NCBI RefSeq assembly: GCF_011927765.1
Contig: NZ_JAATJG010000009.1
Location: 62,001-126,000 of the forward strand
Length of the DNA stretch: 64,000 bases
Reading direction: 5' to 3'
DNA from: Wenyingzhuangia aestuarii
Lineage (GTDB): Bacteria > Bacteroidota > Bacteroidia > Flavobacteriales > Flavobacteriaceae
Shown here: positions 8,425 to 16,500 of the stretch, piece by piece
Position numbering within the stretch: the first letter of the stretch is position 1
How the letters are laid out: every line of letters begins with the position of its first letter
Position numbers and translations under genes: made by a program
The notes under the pieces: model-generated
What the model was told of the DNA's origin: nothing
What the model saw: the letters and a program-made list of their open reading frames with translations, nothing else
Databases searched by the model: none

Positions 8425-8518
8425 TTTTTAACTTCCTAAAAACCAACCATCCTTAAAACAATAGAGTTACACACATCACCTTAGGTTAAAATCTGTTGAT
8501 AAGATTTACGGATAAAAC

Positions 8519-8545
8519 TACGTATATATACTTAATATATACGTA
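8519..8545. promoter_or_regulatory. 11-bp inverted repeat at the nitrate reductase promoter
   Basis: TACGTATATAT (8519-8529) is perfectly mirrored by ATATATACGTA (8535-8545) around a five-base centre. It ends 8 bases before the -7 element TATATTTG, where the -33 region would be, and no TTG -33 box is visible. A dimeric activator or repressor responding to nitrate or ammonium is plausible but inferred. Confidence 0.5.
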
Positions 8546-8552
8546 TTTTTCA

Positions 8553-8560
8553 TATATTTG
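8553..8560 (+). promoter_or_regulatory. Bacteroidota -7 promoter element TATATTTG
   Basis: Perfect TAnnTTTG match 29 bases before the nitrate reductase start, directly downstream of the 8519-8545 dyad. It is probably the main promoter of the nitrate reductase/Mo-cofactor operon. Confidence 0.6.
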
Positions 8561-8588
8561 CAACTAGTATCTTCTAAACCAGAAACTC

Positions 8589-11500
8589 ATGTCTGCAAAT
8601 AAATCATATAAAACAACTTGTTCTTACTGTGGAGTAGGTTGTGGAATCATAGTAAACAAAGATAATAACGGAACTCTAAAAGTTACAGGAGACACCGAAC
8701 ATCCAGTTAACAAAGGAATGCTTTGTTCTAAAGGGATGAACTTACATTACGTTGCACAAGACACTACCGATCGTATTTTATATCCAGAAATGAAATGGAG
8801 TAAAAATCATCCTTTAAAAAGAGTTTCTTGGGACACTGCCTTTGAAAGAGCAGCAGCTGTTTTTAAATCTATTATAAAAAAACACGGACCAGACAGCGTT
8901 GGTTTTTACGTATCTGGGCAATGTTTAACCGAAGAATACTACTTAGTAAATAAATTAACCAAAGGTTTTATTGGAACCAATAATATTGATACAAACTCTA
9001 GGTTATGTATGAGTTCTGCCGTTGTTGGATATAAAAAAGCATTAGGAGAAGATTCAGTACCTATTGCCTATGCCGATATTGAATTGGCTGATACTTTTTT
9101 AATAACAGGAGCCAATCCTGCTTGGTGTCACCCTATTTTGTACAGAAGATTAGAAGCTCATAAAGAAGCAAATCCTAACACAAAATTTATAGTTGTAGAC
9201 CCTAGAAAAACACAAACAGCTGCCATTGCCGATTTGCATTTACAAATTAAAGCAGGAACAGATGTGGTATTAAACAATGCCATTGTACGTGCGTTGATTG
9301 AAACTGACAAAATTGATTTGGATTTTATTTTAAATTATACCAATAATTTTGAAGACGTTAAAAAACAAGTATTTGAAACTTCTTTAGAAGAAGCTGCTAA
9401 AATTTGCGACATCCCGTTAAAAGACATTCAACTAGCTGCCGAGTATATTGGAGATGCTAAAGGATTTATTAGCATGTGGACCATGGGATTAAACCAGAGT
9501 ATTATTGGTGTTGATAAAAATGTTTCTCTACTAAACATTTCTTTAGTTACAGGACAAATTGGAAAACCTGGTTCGGGTCCTTTTTCTTTAACTGGACAAC
9601 CCAACGCAATGGGTGGACGTGAAGTTGGAGGAATGGCCAATTTATTAGCAGTACACAAAGACTTAAACAATCCTGAACACAGAAAAGAAGTCTCAGATTT
9701 TTGGGGGAGTAATCCTATCAACCCAAAACCAGGATACACGGCTACCAAAATGTTTGATGCCTTAGACAAAGGAGACCTAAAGGCTATTTGGATTATTTGT
9801 ACCAATCCTGTAGTAAGTTTACCCAACTCTAACAAAATAGAAAGAGCACTTAAAAAAGCAAAATTTGTGGTGGTTCAAGATATTTCTCACAATTCTGAAA
9901 CCACAAAGTTTGCAGATCTATTATTACCTGCAGCAGGTTGGTTAGAAAAAGAAGGAACCATGTCTAACTCAGAACGTAGAATTTCTTATTTAGAAAAAGG
10001 AATTGAACCTCCTGGAGAAGCGCTACCAGATGTAGAAATTCTCTGGAAATTTGCACAAGCCATGAACTACAGAGGTTTTGATTTTAAAAACGCAGAAGAA
10101 GTTTACAGCGAATACTGTAGAATGACCAAAGGAACCAATATTGATATTTCTGGTTTGTCTTATGAAAAATTAAAAAAAACAGGAACCATTCAATGGCCAG
10201 TACCTTCAGAAGAAAGCGAAGGAACTCCAAGGTTGTTTACAGATAAAAAGTTTTATACTCCTGACGGAAAAGCAAACTTTAACGTACCTCAACACATTTA
10301 CAATCAGTCAGAACAACCTACAGCAGAGTTTCCTCTGGTTTTAAACACCGGTCGTATTCGTGATCAATGGCACACACGTACCAAAACAGGAAAAGTAAAA
10401 CGACTCCTAACACATATTGATGGTCCTTACGTAGAAATACACCCCGAAGATGCTAAAGATAGAAATATAGAAGACGGAACTATTGTAGTAGTAAACAACC
10501 ATAGAGGAACCACTAGAGTTAAGGCTGTGGTAAACAAAGACATTAAAAAAGGAGCTATTTTTATGCCAATGCATTTTGGTAGAATTTCTGATAATGATTT
10601 TGGTAGAGCCAATAATTTAACAAACGAATTAATAGATCCTATTTCTAGCGAACCCGATTTTAAACATGCCGTTGCACAAGTAACCAAGTTTAAAAAAGAA
10701 AAACAAAAAATATGTTTAATTGGAGCAGGATCTGCTTCTTACCGATTTATTCAAACCTATAGAGAGCACAATTTTGAAGATGAAATTGATGTATTTTCTT
10801 TAGAACCTTACCCATTTTACAACAGAGTAATGTTACCAGAATACATTAACGAAGAAATGACTTGGGAACAATTACAAAAAGTAAAAAAGGGAGAGTTAGA
10901 AAAACTAAAAGTATCGTTACATGCAAGTTGTAGCATTACTCAAATTAACAGAGCCGAGAAAACAATTGTAGACAGCAATGGAAAAACCCATGCTTACGAT
11001 ATTTTAATAATGGCTACAGGTAGTAGAGCATTTGTTCCTAAAGACTTTAGATTAGATATGCCTGGTGCTTTTACCATGCGTACTAAAAAAGATGCTGATG
11101 ATTTAAAATCGCATTTAGCAAAAACAGGTTTACCAGAAAAAGAACAACACGTAACTATTGTGGGAGGTGGATTGTTAGGATTAGAATTAGCAGCATCGCT
11201 TTCTAAAATAAACATCAAATCAAGTATTATACAACGTGCCAACAGATTAATGGAACGTCAATTAGACTTAGTTTCTAGTAGATTATTAGGTCAAGATGTT
11301 GCAGAAAGAGGAATTCAAGTTCACTACAATAACGAAGTAGATACTGTTTTTGAAACCGAAAAAGAAACAGAATTAGAAGTACGATTAAAAACTGGAAAAA
11401 TAATCAAAACCAATGCTGTAGTTTATGCTATTGGTACACTTCCAAATATAGAGTTAGGTAGAGCCATTAAATTAAATTGTGGTAGAGGAATAGAAGTTAA

Positions 11501-12119
11501 TCAACATTTACAATCTAGCGATCCTCATATTTTTGCCTTAGGAGAAATTGCACAATATAACGGATGGTTATTTGGAATCACCTCAGCAGCAGAACAACAG
11601 GCAGACATTGCTGCTAAATATATTTTAGGAGATTTAGGAAGTGTGTACGACGGTTCTGTGCTAATGAACATTCTAAAATTTGAAAACCTAGACTTGTGTA
11701 GTATTGGAAATATAGAAGTTCCTAAAGGAGACAAATCTTACGAACAAATTATTTTAACCGATGAACGAAAGCGTTACTATAAGAAATGTGTGGTTAAAGA
11801 CGATATTTTAGTAGGAGCGGTTTTAATGGGTGATAAAAAAGAATTTGCAGAGTTTAAAGCCTTAATAGAAGATCGTGTAGAATTATCAGACAAACGTGAT
11901 GAATTGTTACGTGGTAGCGGTGGCGGAGAACCTGTTATAGGAAAACTAGTTTGTTCTTGTAGTCAAGTTGGAGACGGAAACTTAAAACAAAAAATTGCAG
12001 GAGGTTGTACAGACTTTGCAGAGCTTTGCAAAACAACGGGAGCTGGTTTAGGATGCGGAAGTTGTAAGCCCGAAGTAAGAGACATTTTAAAAGAGGAATT
12101 AATGACTATTAACGCTTAA
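8589..12119 (+). CDS. Assimilatory nitrate reductase fused to an NAD(P)H-FAD-2Fe-2S reductase module
   Basis: 1176 residues. The N-terminal [4Fe-4S] site is C11, C14, C18 and C46. The molybdopterin domain spans about 50-580 with the likely Mo-ligand Cys140 (SRLCMSSAVVGYK), and the MGD-binding C-terminal domain is at about 585-690. Then a pyridine-nucleotide-disulfide-type FAD/NAD(P) reductase starts at about 701 (ICLIGAGSASYRF), with a second dinucleotide fold 'VTIVGGGLLGLELA'. A BFD-type [2Fe-2S] domain lies at the end (C1122, C1124, C1156, C1159). In Klebsiella these modules are split between NasA and NasC; here one chain can take electrons from NAD(P)H to nitrate. No Tat or Sec signal, so cytoplasmic. 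Four bases separate it from the rubredoxin protein. Confidence 0.92.
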   Translation: MSANKSYKTTCSYCGVGCGIIVNKDNNGTLKVTGDTEHPVNKGMLCSKGMNLHYVAQDTTDRILYPEMKWSKNHPLKRVSWDTAFERAAAVFKSIIKKHGPDSVGFYVSGQCLTEEYYLVNKLTKGFIGTNNIDTNSRLCMSSAVVGYKKALGEDSVPIAYADIELADTFLITGANPAWCHPILYRRLEAHKEANPNTKFIVVDPRKTQTAAIADLHLQIKAGTDVVLNNAIVRALIETDKIDLDFILNYTNNFEDVKKQVFETSLEEAAKICDIPLKDIQLAAEYIGDAKGFISMWTMGLNQSIIGVDKNVSLLNISLVTGQIGKPGSGPFSLTGQPNAMGGREVGGMANLLAVHKDLNNPEHRKEVSDFWGSNPINPKPGYTATKMFDALDKGDLKAIWIICTNPVVSLPNSNKIERALKKAKFVVVQDISHNSETTKFADLLLPAAGWLEKEGTMSNSERRISYLEKGIEPPGEALPDVEILWKFAQAMNYRGFDFKNAEEVYSEYCRMTKGTNIDISGLSYEKLKKTGTIQWPVPSEESEGTPRLFTDKKFYTPDGKANFNVPQHIYNQSEQPTAEFPLVLNTGRIRDQWHTRTKTGKVKRLLTHIDGPYVEIHPEDAKDRNIEDGTIVVVNNHRGTTRVKAVVNKDIKKGAIFMPMHFGRISDNDFGRANNLTNELIDPISSEPDFKHAVAQVTKFKKEKQKICLIGAGSASYRFIQTYREHNFEDEIDVFSLEPYPFYNRVMLPEYINEEMTWEQLQKVKKGELEKLKVSLHASCSITQINRAEKTIVDSNGKTHAYDILIMATGSRAFVPKDFRLDMPGAFTMRTKKDADDLKSHLAKTGLPEKEQHVTIVGGGLLGLELAASLSKINIKSSIIQRANRLMERQLDLVSSRLLGQDVAERGIQVHYNNEVDTVFETEKETELEVRLKTGKIIKTNAVVYAIGTLPNIELGRAIKLNCGRGIEVNQHLQSSDPHIFALGEIAQYNGWLFGITSAAEQQADIAAKYILGDLGSVYDGSVLMNILKFENLDLCSIGNIEVPKGDKSYEQIILTDERKRYYKKCVVKDDILVGAVLMGDKKEFAEFKALIEDRVELSDKRDELLRGSGGGEPVIGKLVCSCSQVGDGNLKQKIAGGCTDFAELCKTTGAGLGCGSCKPEVRDILKEELMTINA

Positions 12120-12123
12120 TAAG

Positions 12124-13566
12124 ATGGTAGAAACATTAAAAAGAATTTTTATAAAAGGTGGAGTAATTACACCTAACGAATTAAAACAAGTTATTTACCT
12201 AGCCAAAGCCCTAAACTTAGATAGTATTAGCTTTGGTTCTAGACAAGATATTTTATTGCCTGTTAAAGAAAATCAAGAGCATTTATTAAAAACATATTTT
12301 CCTCAGTTTAAACAAGATGTTGAAGAAAATCATAAATTTCAAAACATTGTATCATCCTACGTTTGTGCCGATGTTTTTTCGCAAACACCTTGGTTAAGCG
12401 CTACTACATATTTGTATTTGCACGAAGAATTTAAATACAGTCCGTGTTTAAAAATAAACTTGGTAGATCCACAGCAAAATTTAGTACCTATTTACAACGG
12501 ACAATTAAATTTTATAGCTTCTAAAAATGAAGATTATTGGTATTTAAATTTAAATCTGCCAGGTTGGAACAAAAACACATCTTATCCTGTTTTGGTATAC
12601 ACTTGGAATATTTCTAAAGTTGCCAAAGCCATAGAAGATGAGTATAAAAACTTTGACAACATTCAAGATTTATACAATCGTGTAAACGAATTGGTAGACT
12701 CTAACAACAAAGTAATTACAACACCTTTAACCATTCCATTTAGACCTTTTCCTTATTACGAGGGAATGAACAAAATGGGAATTAGTCAATATTGGTTGGG
12801 ATTGTATTGGAGAAACAACAAATACGATATTAAATTCTTAGAAGAATTTTGTGATTTCTGTATGGATTATAAAATCAGTAGAATTTGTATTACTCCTTGG
12901 AAATCTTTTATTGTAAAAGGAATAGAAAAGGATTATAAATTTATGTTGGAAAAATTCTTAGGTCAACGAGGAATTAATGTTCGTCATTCCTCTTTAGAAT
13001 TAAACTGGCACTTACCTGTAAACGATGCAAATGCTTTAAAACTAAAACGTTTTATTGTAAAATCTTTTGATCAAAATGATATTAGCACTTATGGTTTAAC
13101 CATTGGTTATCATGAAAGAAGTGAACATCCTCAGTATTTTACCTCTATGATTATAGAGAAAAACCCATCACCTAAAATGGCCAATGAGTTTGAAACTATA
13201 AGCTCATACAACGTTTTATACTGTAAAAACTTTGATCCAAACACAGGAGAATACATTCAGTACGCTCAAAATGTAGAAGAAATAGAACTACCCGGTTTGT
13301 TAATGAAATTGAGTCAATTATACTTTGAACAATTAGATACCAATTCGGAAAATGTAGCAAAACCCAAAGAGAATAAAGATACTGGAATTGGTCAAGACAA
13401 AATCCATCAATGTAAAAACTGTATGACGGTTTATGATGAAGAGTTAGGTGATGTAGAAGCAAATATTACAGCAGGAACTTCTTTTGATGAATTGCCATCG
13501 GACTATGTTTGTAATTTATGCGAAGCTCCTAAAAAAGATTTTATAGAAGTGGTACTTCAAGAATAA
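12124..13566 (+). CDS. Nitrite/sulfite-reductase-like scaffold with C-terminal rubredoxin domain
   Basis: 480 residues. An N-terminal region resembles the ferredoxin-like half-domain of nitrite/sulfite reductases (GGVITPNELKQVIYLA ... SRQDILLPV), and a second half-domain-like segment appears near 214-275 (MGISQYWLGLYWRNNKY ... CITPWKSF). I do not see the paired CX5C...CX3C cysteines that bind the siroheme/4Fe-4S centre. The C-terminus is a rubredoxin with C430, C433, C463 and C466. It may be an electron donor or assembly partner for the nitrate reductase encoded just upstream rather than a nitrite reductase. Rubredoxin is firm; the reductase-scaffold relation is by eye. Confidence 0.68.
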   Translation: MVETLKRIFIKGGVITPNELKQVIYLAKALNLDSISFGSRQDILLPVKENQEHLLKTYFPQFKQDVEENHKFQNIVSSYVCADVFSQTPWLSATTYLYLHEEFKYSPCLKINLVDPQQNLVPIYNGQLNFIASKNEDYWYLNLNLPGWNKNTSYPVLVYTWNISKVAKAIEDEYKNFDNIQDLYNRVNELVDSNNKVITTPLTIPFRPFPYYEGMNKMGISQYWLGLYWRNNKYDIKFLEEFCDFCMDYKISRICITPWKSFIVKGIEKDYKFMLEKFLGQRGINVRHSSLELNWHLPVNDANALKLKRFIVKSFDQNDISTYGLTIGYHERSEHPQYFTSMIIEKNPSPKMANEFETISSYNVLYCKNFDPNTGEYIQYAQNVEEIELPGLLMKLSQLYFEQLDTNSENVAKPKENKDTGIGQDKIHQCKNCMTVYDEELGDVEANITAGTSFDELPSDYVCNLCEAPKKDFIEVVLQE

Positions 13567-13596
13567 ATCCTAATTTTAGTCTCTTATTTACAACAT

Positions 13597-14790
13597 ATGG
13601 ACAGCAATTACATGGTAAGCATACAAGAAGCAATTGAACTAGTAAATACCCACACAAATGTTGGTACAACCACCAGTGAATCGCTTTTAAATGCTTTGGA
13701 TTTATTTTTAGCAAAAGACACTTTTTCTACCATCAACATGCCACCATTCAACCAATCTGCAATGGATGGTTATGCGGTTTTGTATGATGAACAACATCAG
13801 AACAATTTTGTTTTGGTTGATGAAATTAAAGCAGGAGATAATAACAAGAGAACGTTAGAAGTTGGTCAAGCGGTAAGAATTTTTACAGGAGCTCCTACTC
13901 CCACCAATGCAAATGCTGTAATTATGCAAGAAAACACAGCAGTTGCTGATGGAATTCTTACTATAGAAGACACGCTAACCAACAATAAAAACATTCGTTT
14001 AGCCGGAGAACAAATCAAAAAAGAAGAATTGGCATTAGCTACAGGCTCTAAATTAAATCCTGCTGCTATTGGTTTTTTAGCAACTTTAGGAATTACCAGT
14101 GTAGAGGTTTATCAAAAACCAAGCATTACTATTGTGGTAACTGGAAACGAATTAGCCGAGGCAGGAAAACCTTTAGACTTTGGTCAGATTTACGAAAGCA
14201 ATGCTATTATGTTGCAATCTGCTTTGCTTAAAAAAGGGTTTAACAACATTACCATTTTAAAAGTTAAAGACAATTACCAAGCCACCAAAGAAAGTTTACA
14301 TACAGCTATTAACCAAAGTGATTTTGTGTTGATTTCTGGAGGAATTTCTGTTGGAGATTATGATTTTGTAGGCAAAGCCCTTTTAGAACTAAACACCCAA
14401 CAATTGTTTTATAAAATAAAGCAAAAACCAGGAAAACCGTTGTTTTATGGTAAAAATGGAAATACCAATATTTTTGCTTTGCCAGGAAATCCAGCATCTG
14501 CCTTAACCTGTTTTTACATTTATATAGAGGCTGCTTTGCAACAATTTATAGGAAATCCTAATTACAAAAAACAAACCATAAGCTTAAGTCTAAAAGACGA
14601 ATACATCAAAAAAGGAATTAGAGGAGAGTTTTTAAAAGCAACTGCAACAGGAAAAGAAGTTAGTATTCTAGGTAGTCAGAGTTCTGCCATGCTAAATACT
14701 TTTGCCAATGCAAATGCTTTAATTTACTTAGATGAGGGTGTAGGAACTATTCAGAAAAACACAACAGTTACCACATACATTATTGATTAA
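13597..14790 (+). CDS. moeA: Molybdopterin molybdotransferase MoeA
   Basis: 397 residues, normal for MoeA. FNQSAMDGYA (51-60) and SGGISVGDYD (247-256) are the family's conserved active-site blocks, with 'LPGNPASALTCF' after them. The enzyme inserts molybdate into adenylylated molybdopterin in the cytoplasm, giving Mo-molybdopterin for the nitrate reductase. ATG at 13597 is used; the internal ATG at codon 6 (MVSIQEAI) is an equally good start by similarity. It is 13 bases upstream of mobA. Confidence 0.95.
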   Translation: MDSNYMVSIQEAIELVNTHTNVGTTTSESLLNALDLFLAKDTFSTINMPPFNQSAMDGYAVLYDEQHQNNFVLVDEIKAGDNNKRTLEVGQAVRIFTGAPTPTNANAVIMQENTAVADGILTIEDTLTNNKNIRLAGEQIKKEELALATGSKLNPAAIGFLATLGITSVEVYQKPSITIVVTGNELAEAGKPLDFGQIYESNAIMLQSALLKKGFNNITILKVKDNYQATKESLHTAINQSDFVLISGGISVGDYDFVGKALLELNTQQLFYKIKQKPGKPLFYGKNGNTNIFALPGNPASALTCFYIYIEAALQQFIGNPNYKKQTISLSLKDEYIKKGIRGEFLKATATGKEVSILGSQSSAMLNTFANANALIYLDEGVGTIQKNTTVTTYIID

Positions 14791-14802
14791 ATACAAATTG
14801 TT

Positions 14803-15372
14803 ATGCAAAAAAACATTACCGGAATAATTCTAGCAGGAGGAAAAAGCTCAAGAATGGGTACCGACAAAGGAACTATATTACTTAATGACATAACATTTAC
14901 TCAGCACATTATTAACAACCTTGCTCCTATTGTTGATGAAATTATTATTGTGAGTGACAATGAAAACTACGATCAGTTTGGAGTAAAAAGAATTCCAGAC
15001 AACGTAAAAAATTACGGTCCGGTAGCAGCTGTTTACACCGGATTAAAAGCAAGTAAAACCGCCTATAGCATTATTGTTAGTTGCGATTCTCCTAAAGTAG
15101 ATTTGGATGTTTTTAAACCTCTGTTAGCACACAGAAACAACAAATACGATATTGTTCAATACATTTGCAATTCTAGAACCACTCCCTTAACAGCATTGTA
15201 TAACAGAAAATGTTTGGGAATTTTTAAACTAGCTTTAAAAAATAAAATTCAGAAATTACGTTTTGTAATTAAACAATTGGACGACAAAACAATTCCTGCT
15301 CCTGATGAAATTAAGGACAAAATTGTAAACATCAATACTCCAAAAGATTTAGAAAGATACAACATATGCTAA
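14803..15372 (+). CDS. mobA: Molybdenum cofactor guanylyltransferase MobA
   Basis: 189 residues. The N-terminal nucleotide-binding signature LAGGKSSRMGTDKG lies at residues 10-23, and 'VSCDSPKVD' is the metal-binding Asp region. MobA attaches GMP to Mo-molybdopterin to make the MGD form needed by the DMSO-reductase-family nitrate reductase upstream, so its presence fits. The stop codon overlaps the moaD start by 7 bases, indicating translational coupling. Confidence 0.93.
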   Translation: MQKNITGIILAGGKSSRMGTDKGTILLNDITFTQHIINNLAPIVDEIIIVSDNENYDQFGVKRIPDNVKNYGPVAAVYTGLKASKTAYSIIVSCDSPKVDLDVFKPLLAHRNNKYDIVQYICNSRTTPLTALYNRKCLGIFKLALKNKIQKLRFVIKQLDDKTIPAPDEIKDKIVNINTPKDLERYNIC

Positions 15373-15608
15373 TTACTATTAAATATTTTGGAATGCTTAC
15401 AGAGCTTACCAAACAACATCAAGAAACACTAAACACTCCTGATGCTGTTATGACTATCCAAGATTTAGAATTGCTTATTACAGCTAAATATCCTGCATTA
15501 AAAAACACAACTTATAACATTGCTCAAAATCAAAAAATAGGCAATAAACAACAACAATTAAACAACGGAGATGAACTTGCTTTTTTACCTCCATTTGCAG
15601 GAGGTTGA
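15366..15608 (+). CDS. moaD: Molybdopterin synthase small subunit MoaD
   Basis: 80-residue ubiquitin-fold protein ending in the obligatory Gly-Gly (PPFAGG) that is converted to the thiocarboxylate sulfur donor. It works with MoaE, encoded next. The activating enzyme MoeB that adenylylates this tail is not seen in the window and must lie elsewhere. The start overlaps mobA. Confidence 0.92.
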   Translation: MLITIKYFGMLTELTKQHQETLNTPDAVMTIQDLELLITAKYPALKNTTYNIAQNQKIGNKQQQLNNGDELAFLPPFAGG

Positions 15609-15647
15609 TTATATTTGTTGTTCAATCTTAACAAAAGACGGAGTCGT

Positions 15648-16082
15648 ATGAAGAAAAAAAATGTATTTGTAGAAGGAGCTATCACCCCAGATTTTATTGC
15701 AAACTCAATAGCAAAACACCAAACCAAAACCACCATTGGTGCTCATGATATTTTTTTAGGTCAGGTAAGAGCCGATGAAATTGATGGAAAAACGGTTGCC
15801 GCTATAGAATACACTGCTTACGAAGAAATGGCCAACACTAAGTTTGATGAAATTAGAGAAGCTACTTTTGAAAAGTTCGATTTAACTTGTATGCATATCT
15901 ATCACAGTTTAGGTACTGTAAAAGCAGGTGAAATTTGCTTATTTGTATTTGTATCATCACCTAGAAGAAAGCAAGCAATTAAAGCCTTAGAACATTTAGT
16001 AGAAGTTATAAAAGCGGAAAGCCCTATTTTTGGCAAAGAAATTTTTGAAGACGAAACACATCAGTGGAAAGTAAACTCTTGA
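15648..16082 (+). CDS. moaE: Molybdopterin synthase catalytic subunit MoaE
   Basis: 144 residues from the ATG at 15648; a TTG 33 bases upstream would add a basic extension not typical of the family. Conserved regions include 'GAHDIFLGQVRAD', 'AIEYTAYEEMA', 'YHSLGTVKAGEICLFV' and the C-terminal 'KAESPIFGKEIFED', with the catalytic lysine region. It transfers sulfur from MoaD to precursor Z (cPMP). The stop is followed at once by the inverted repeat that borders the four-helix-bundle gene. Confidence 0.92.
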   Translation: MKKKNVFVEGAITPDFIANSIAKHQTKTTIGAHDIFLGQVRADEIDGKTVAAIEYTAYEEMANTKFDEIREATFEKFDLTCMHIYHSLGTVKAGEICLFVFVSSPRRKQAIKALEHLVEVIKAESPIFGKEIFEDETHQWKVNS

Positions 16083-16090
16083 TGTTGAGA

Positions 16091-16108
16091 TGTTGATTTG
16101 TTTAATTG
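16091..16108. repeat. Left inverted repeat of the four-helix-bundle element
   Basis: TGTTGATTTGTTTAATTG. Its 13-base part ATTTGTTTAATTG (16096-16108) is perfectly inverted at 16463-16475, and the outer TGTTGATT (16091-16098) is inverted at 16489-16496. The tandem GATGTTGA copies at 16081-16096 overlap it. Confidence 0.65.
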
Positions 16109-16114
16109 TTTATT

Positions 16115-16477
16115 ATGTATCTATTTTCATTTGAAAAGTTAAATGTTTGGAACGACTCCAAAGAGTTGGTTAAGGAAATATACAAAACAACAAATGGTTT
16201 TCCAGAATCAGAAAAATACGGATTGACATCACAATTAAGAAGAGCTTCTATTTCTGTTCCATCAAACATAGCAGAAGGTAGTTCTAGAAAAACATCAAAA
16301 GACCAAGCTCATTTTACTACATTAGCTTATAGTTCTTTAATGGAAGTTTTAAATCAAATTATTATTGCTTACGAATTGGTATATATAAATAATCAAACAT
16401 ATCAAAATCTCCGTTCTCAAATAGAAATGATTTCAAACAAATTAAATGCTTTACGTAACACTCAATTAAACAAATAA
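16115..16477 (+). CDS. Four-helix bundle protein (S23 / 23S rRNA intervening-sequence family)
   Basis: 120 residues from the ATG at 16115; a TTG at 16106 would add only three residues. 'FEKLNVWNDSKELVKEIYK', 'GLTSQLRRASISVPSNIAEG' and 'SSLMEVLNQIIIAYEL' are the conserved blocks of the TIGR02436 four-helix-bundle family. That family is known from intervening sequences in 23S rRNA genes and as scattered single genes. Its biochemical role is not established. The gene interrupts the Mo-cofactor operon between moaE and moaCB, in the same direction, and is bordered by inverted repeats, so it looks like an inserted element rather than a cofactor gene. Confidence 0.88.
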   Translation: MYLFSFEKLNVWNDSKELVKEIYKTTNGFPESEKYGLTSQLRRASISVPSNIAEGSSRKTSKDQAHFTTLAYSSLMEVLNQIIIAYELVYINNQTYQNLRSQIEMISNKLNALRNTQLNK

Positions 16478-16496
16478 ACAACCCTACGAATCAACA
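16463..16496. repeat. Right inverted repeat of the four-helix-bundle element
   Basis: CAATTAAACAAAT (16463-16475, overlapping the gene's last codons) and AATCAACA (16489-16496) mirror the left repeat, separated by 13 extra bases. In RNA the two ends could form an 18-base-pair interrupted stem enclosing the whole gene. Confidence 0.62.
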
Positions 16497-16500
16497 CTCC

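Noticed and set aside
9428-9835. Long open frame on the minus strand inside the nitrate reductase gene
   Set aside because: It lies wholly inside a strongly supported gene, shows no family motif and has the composition of an antisense shadow.
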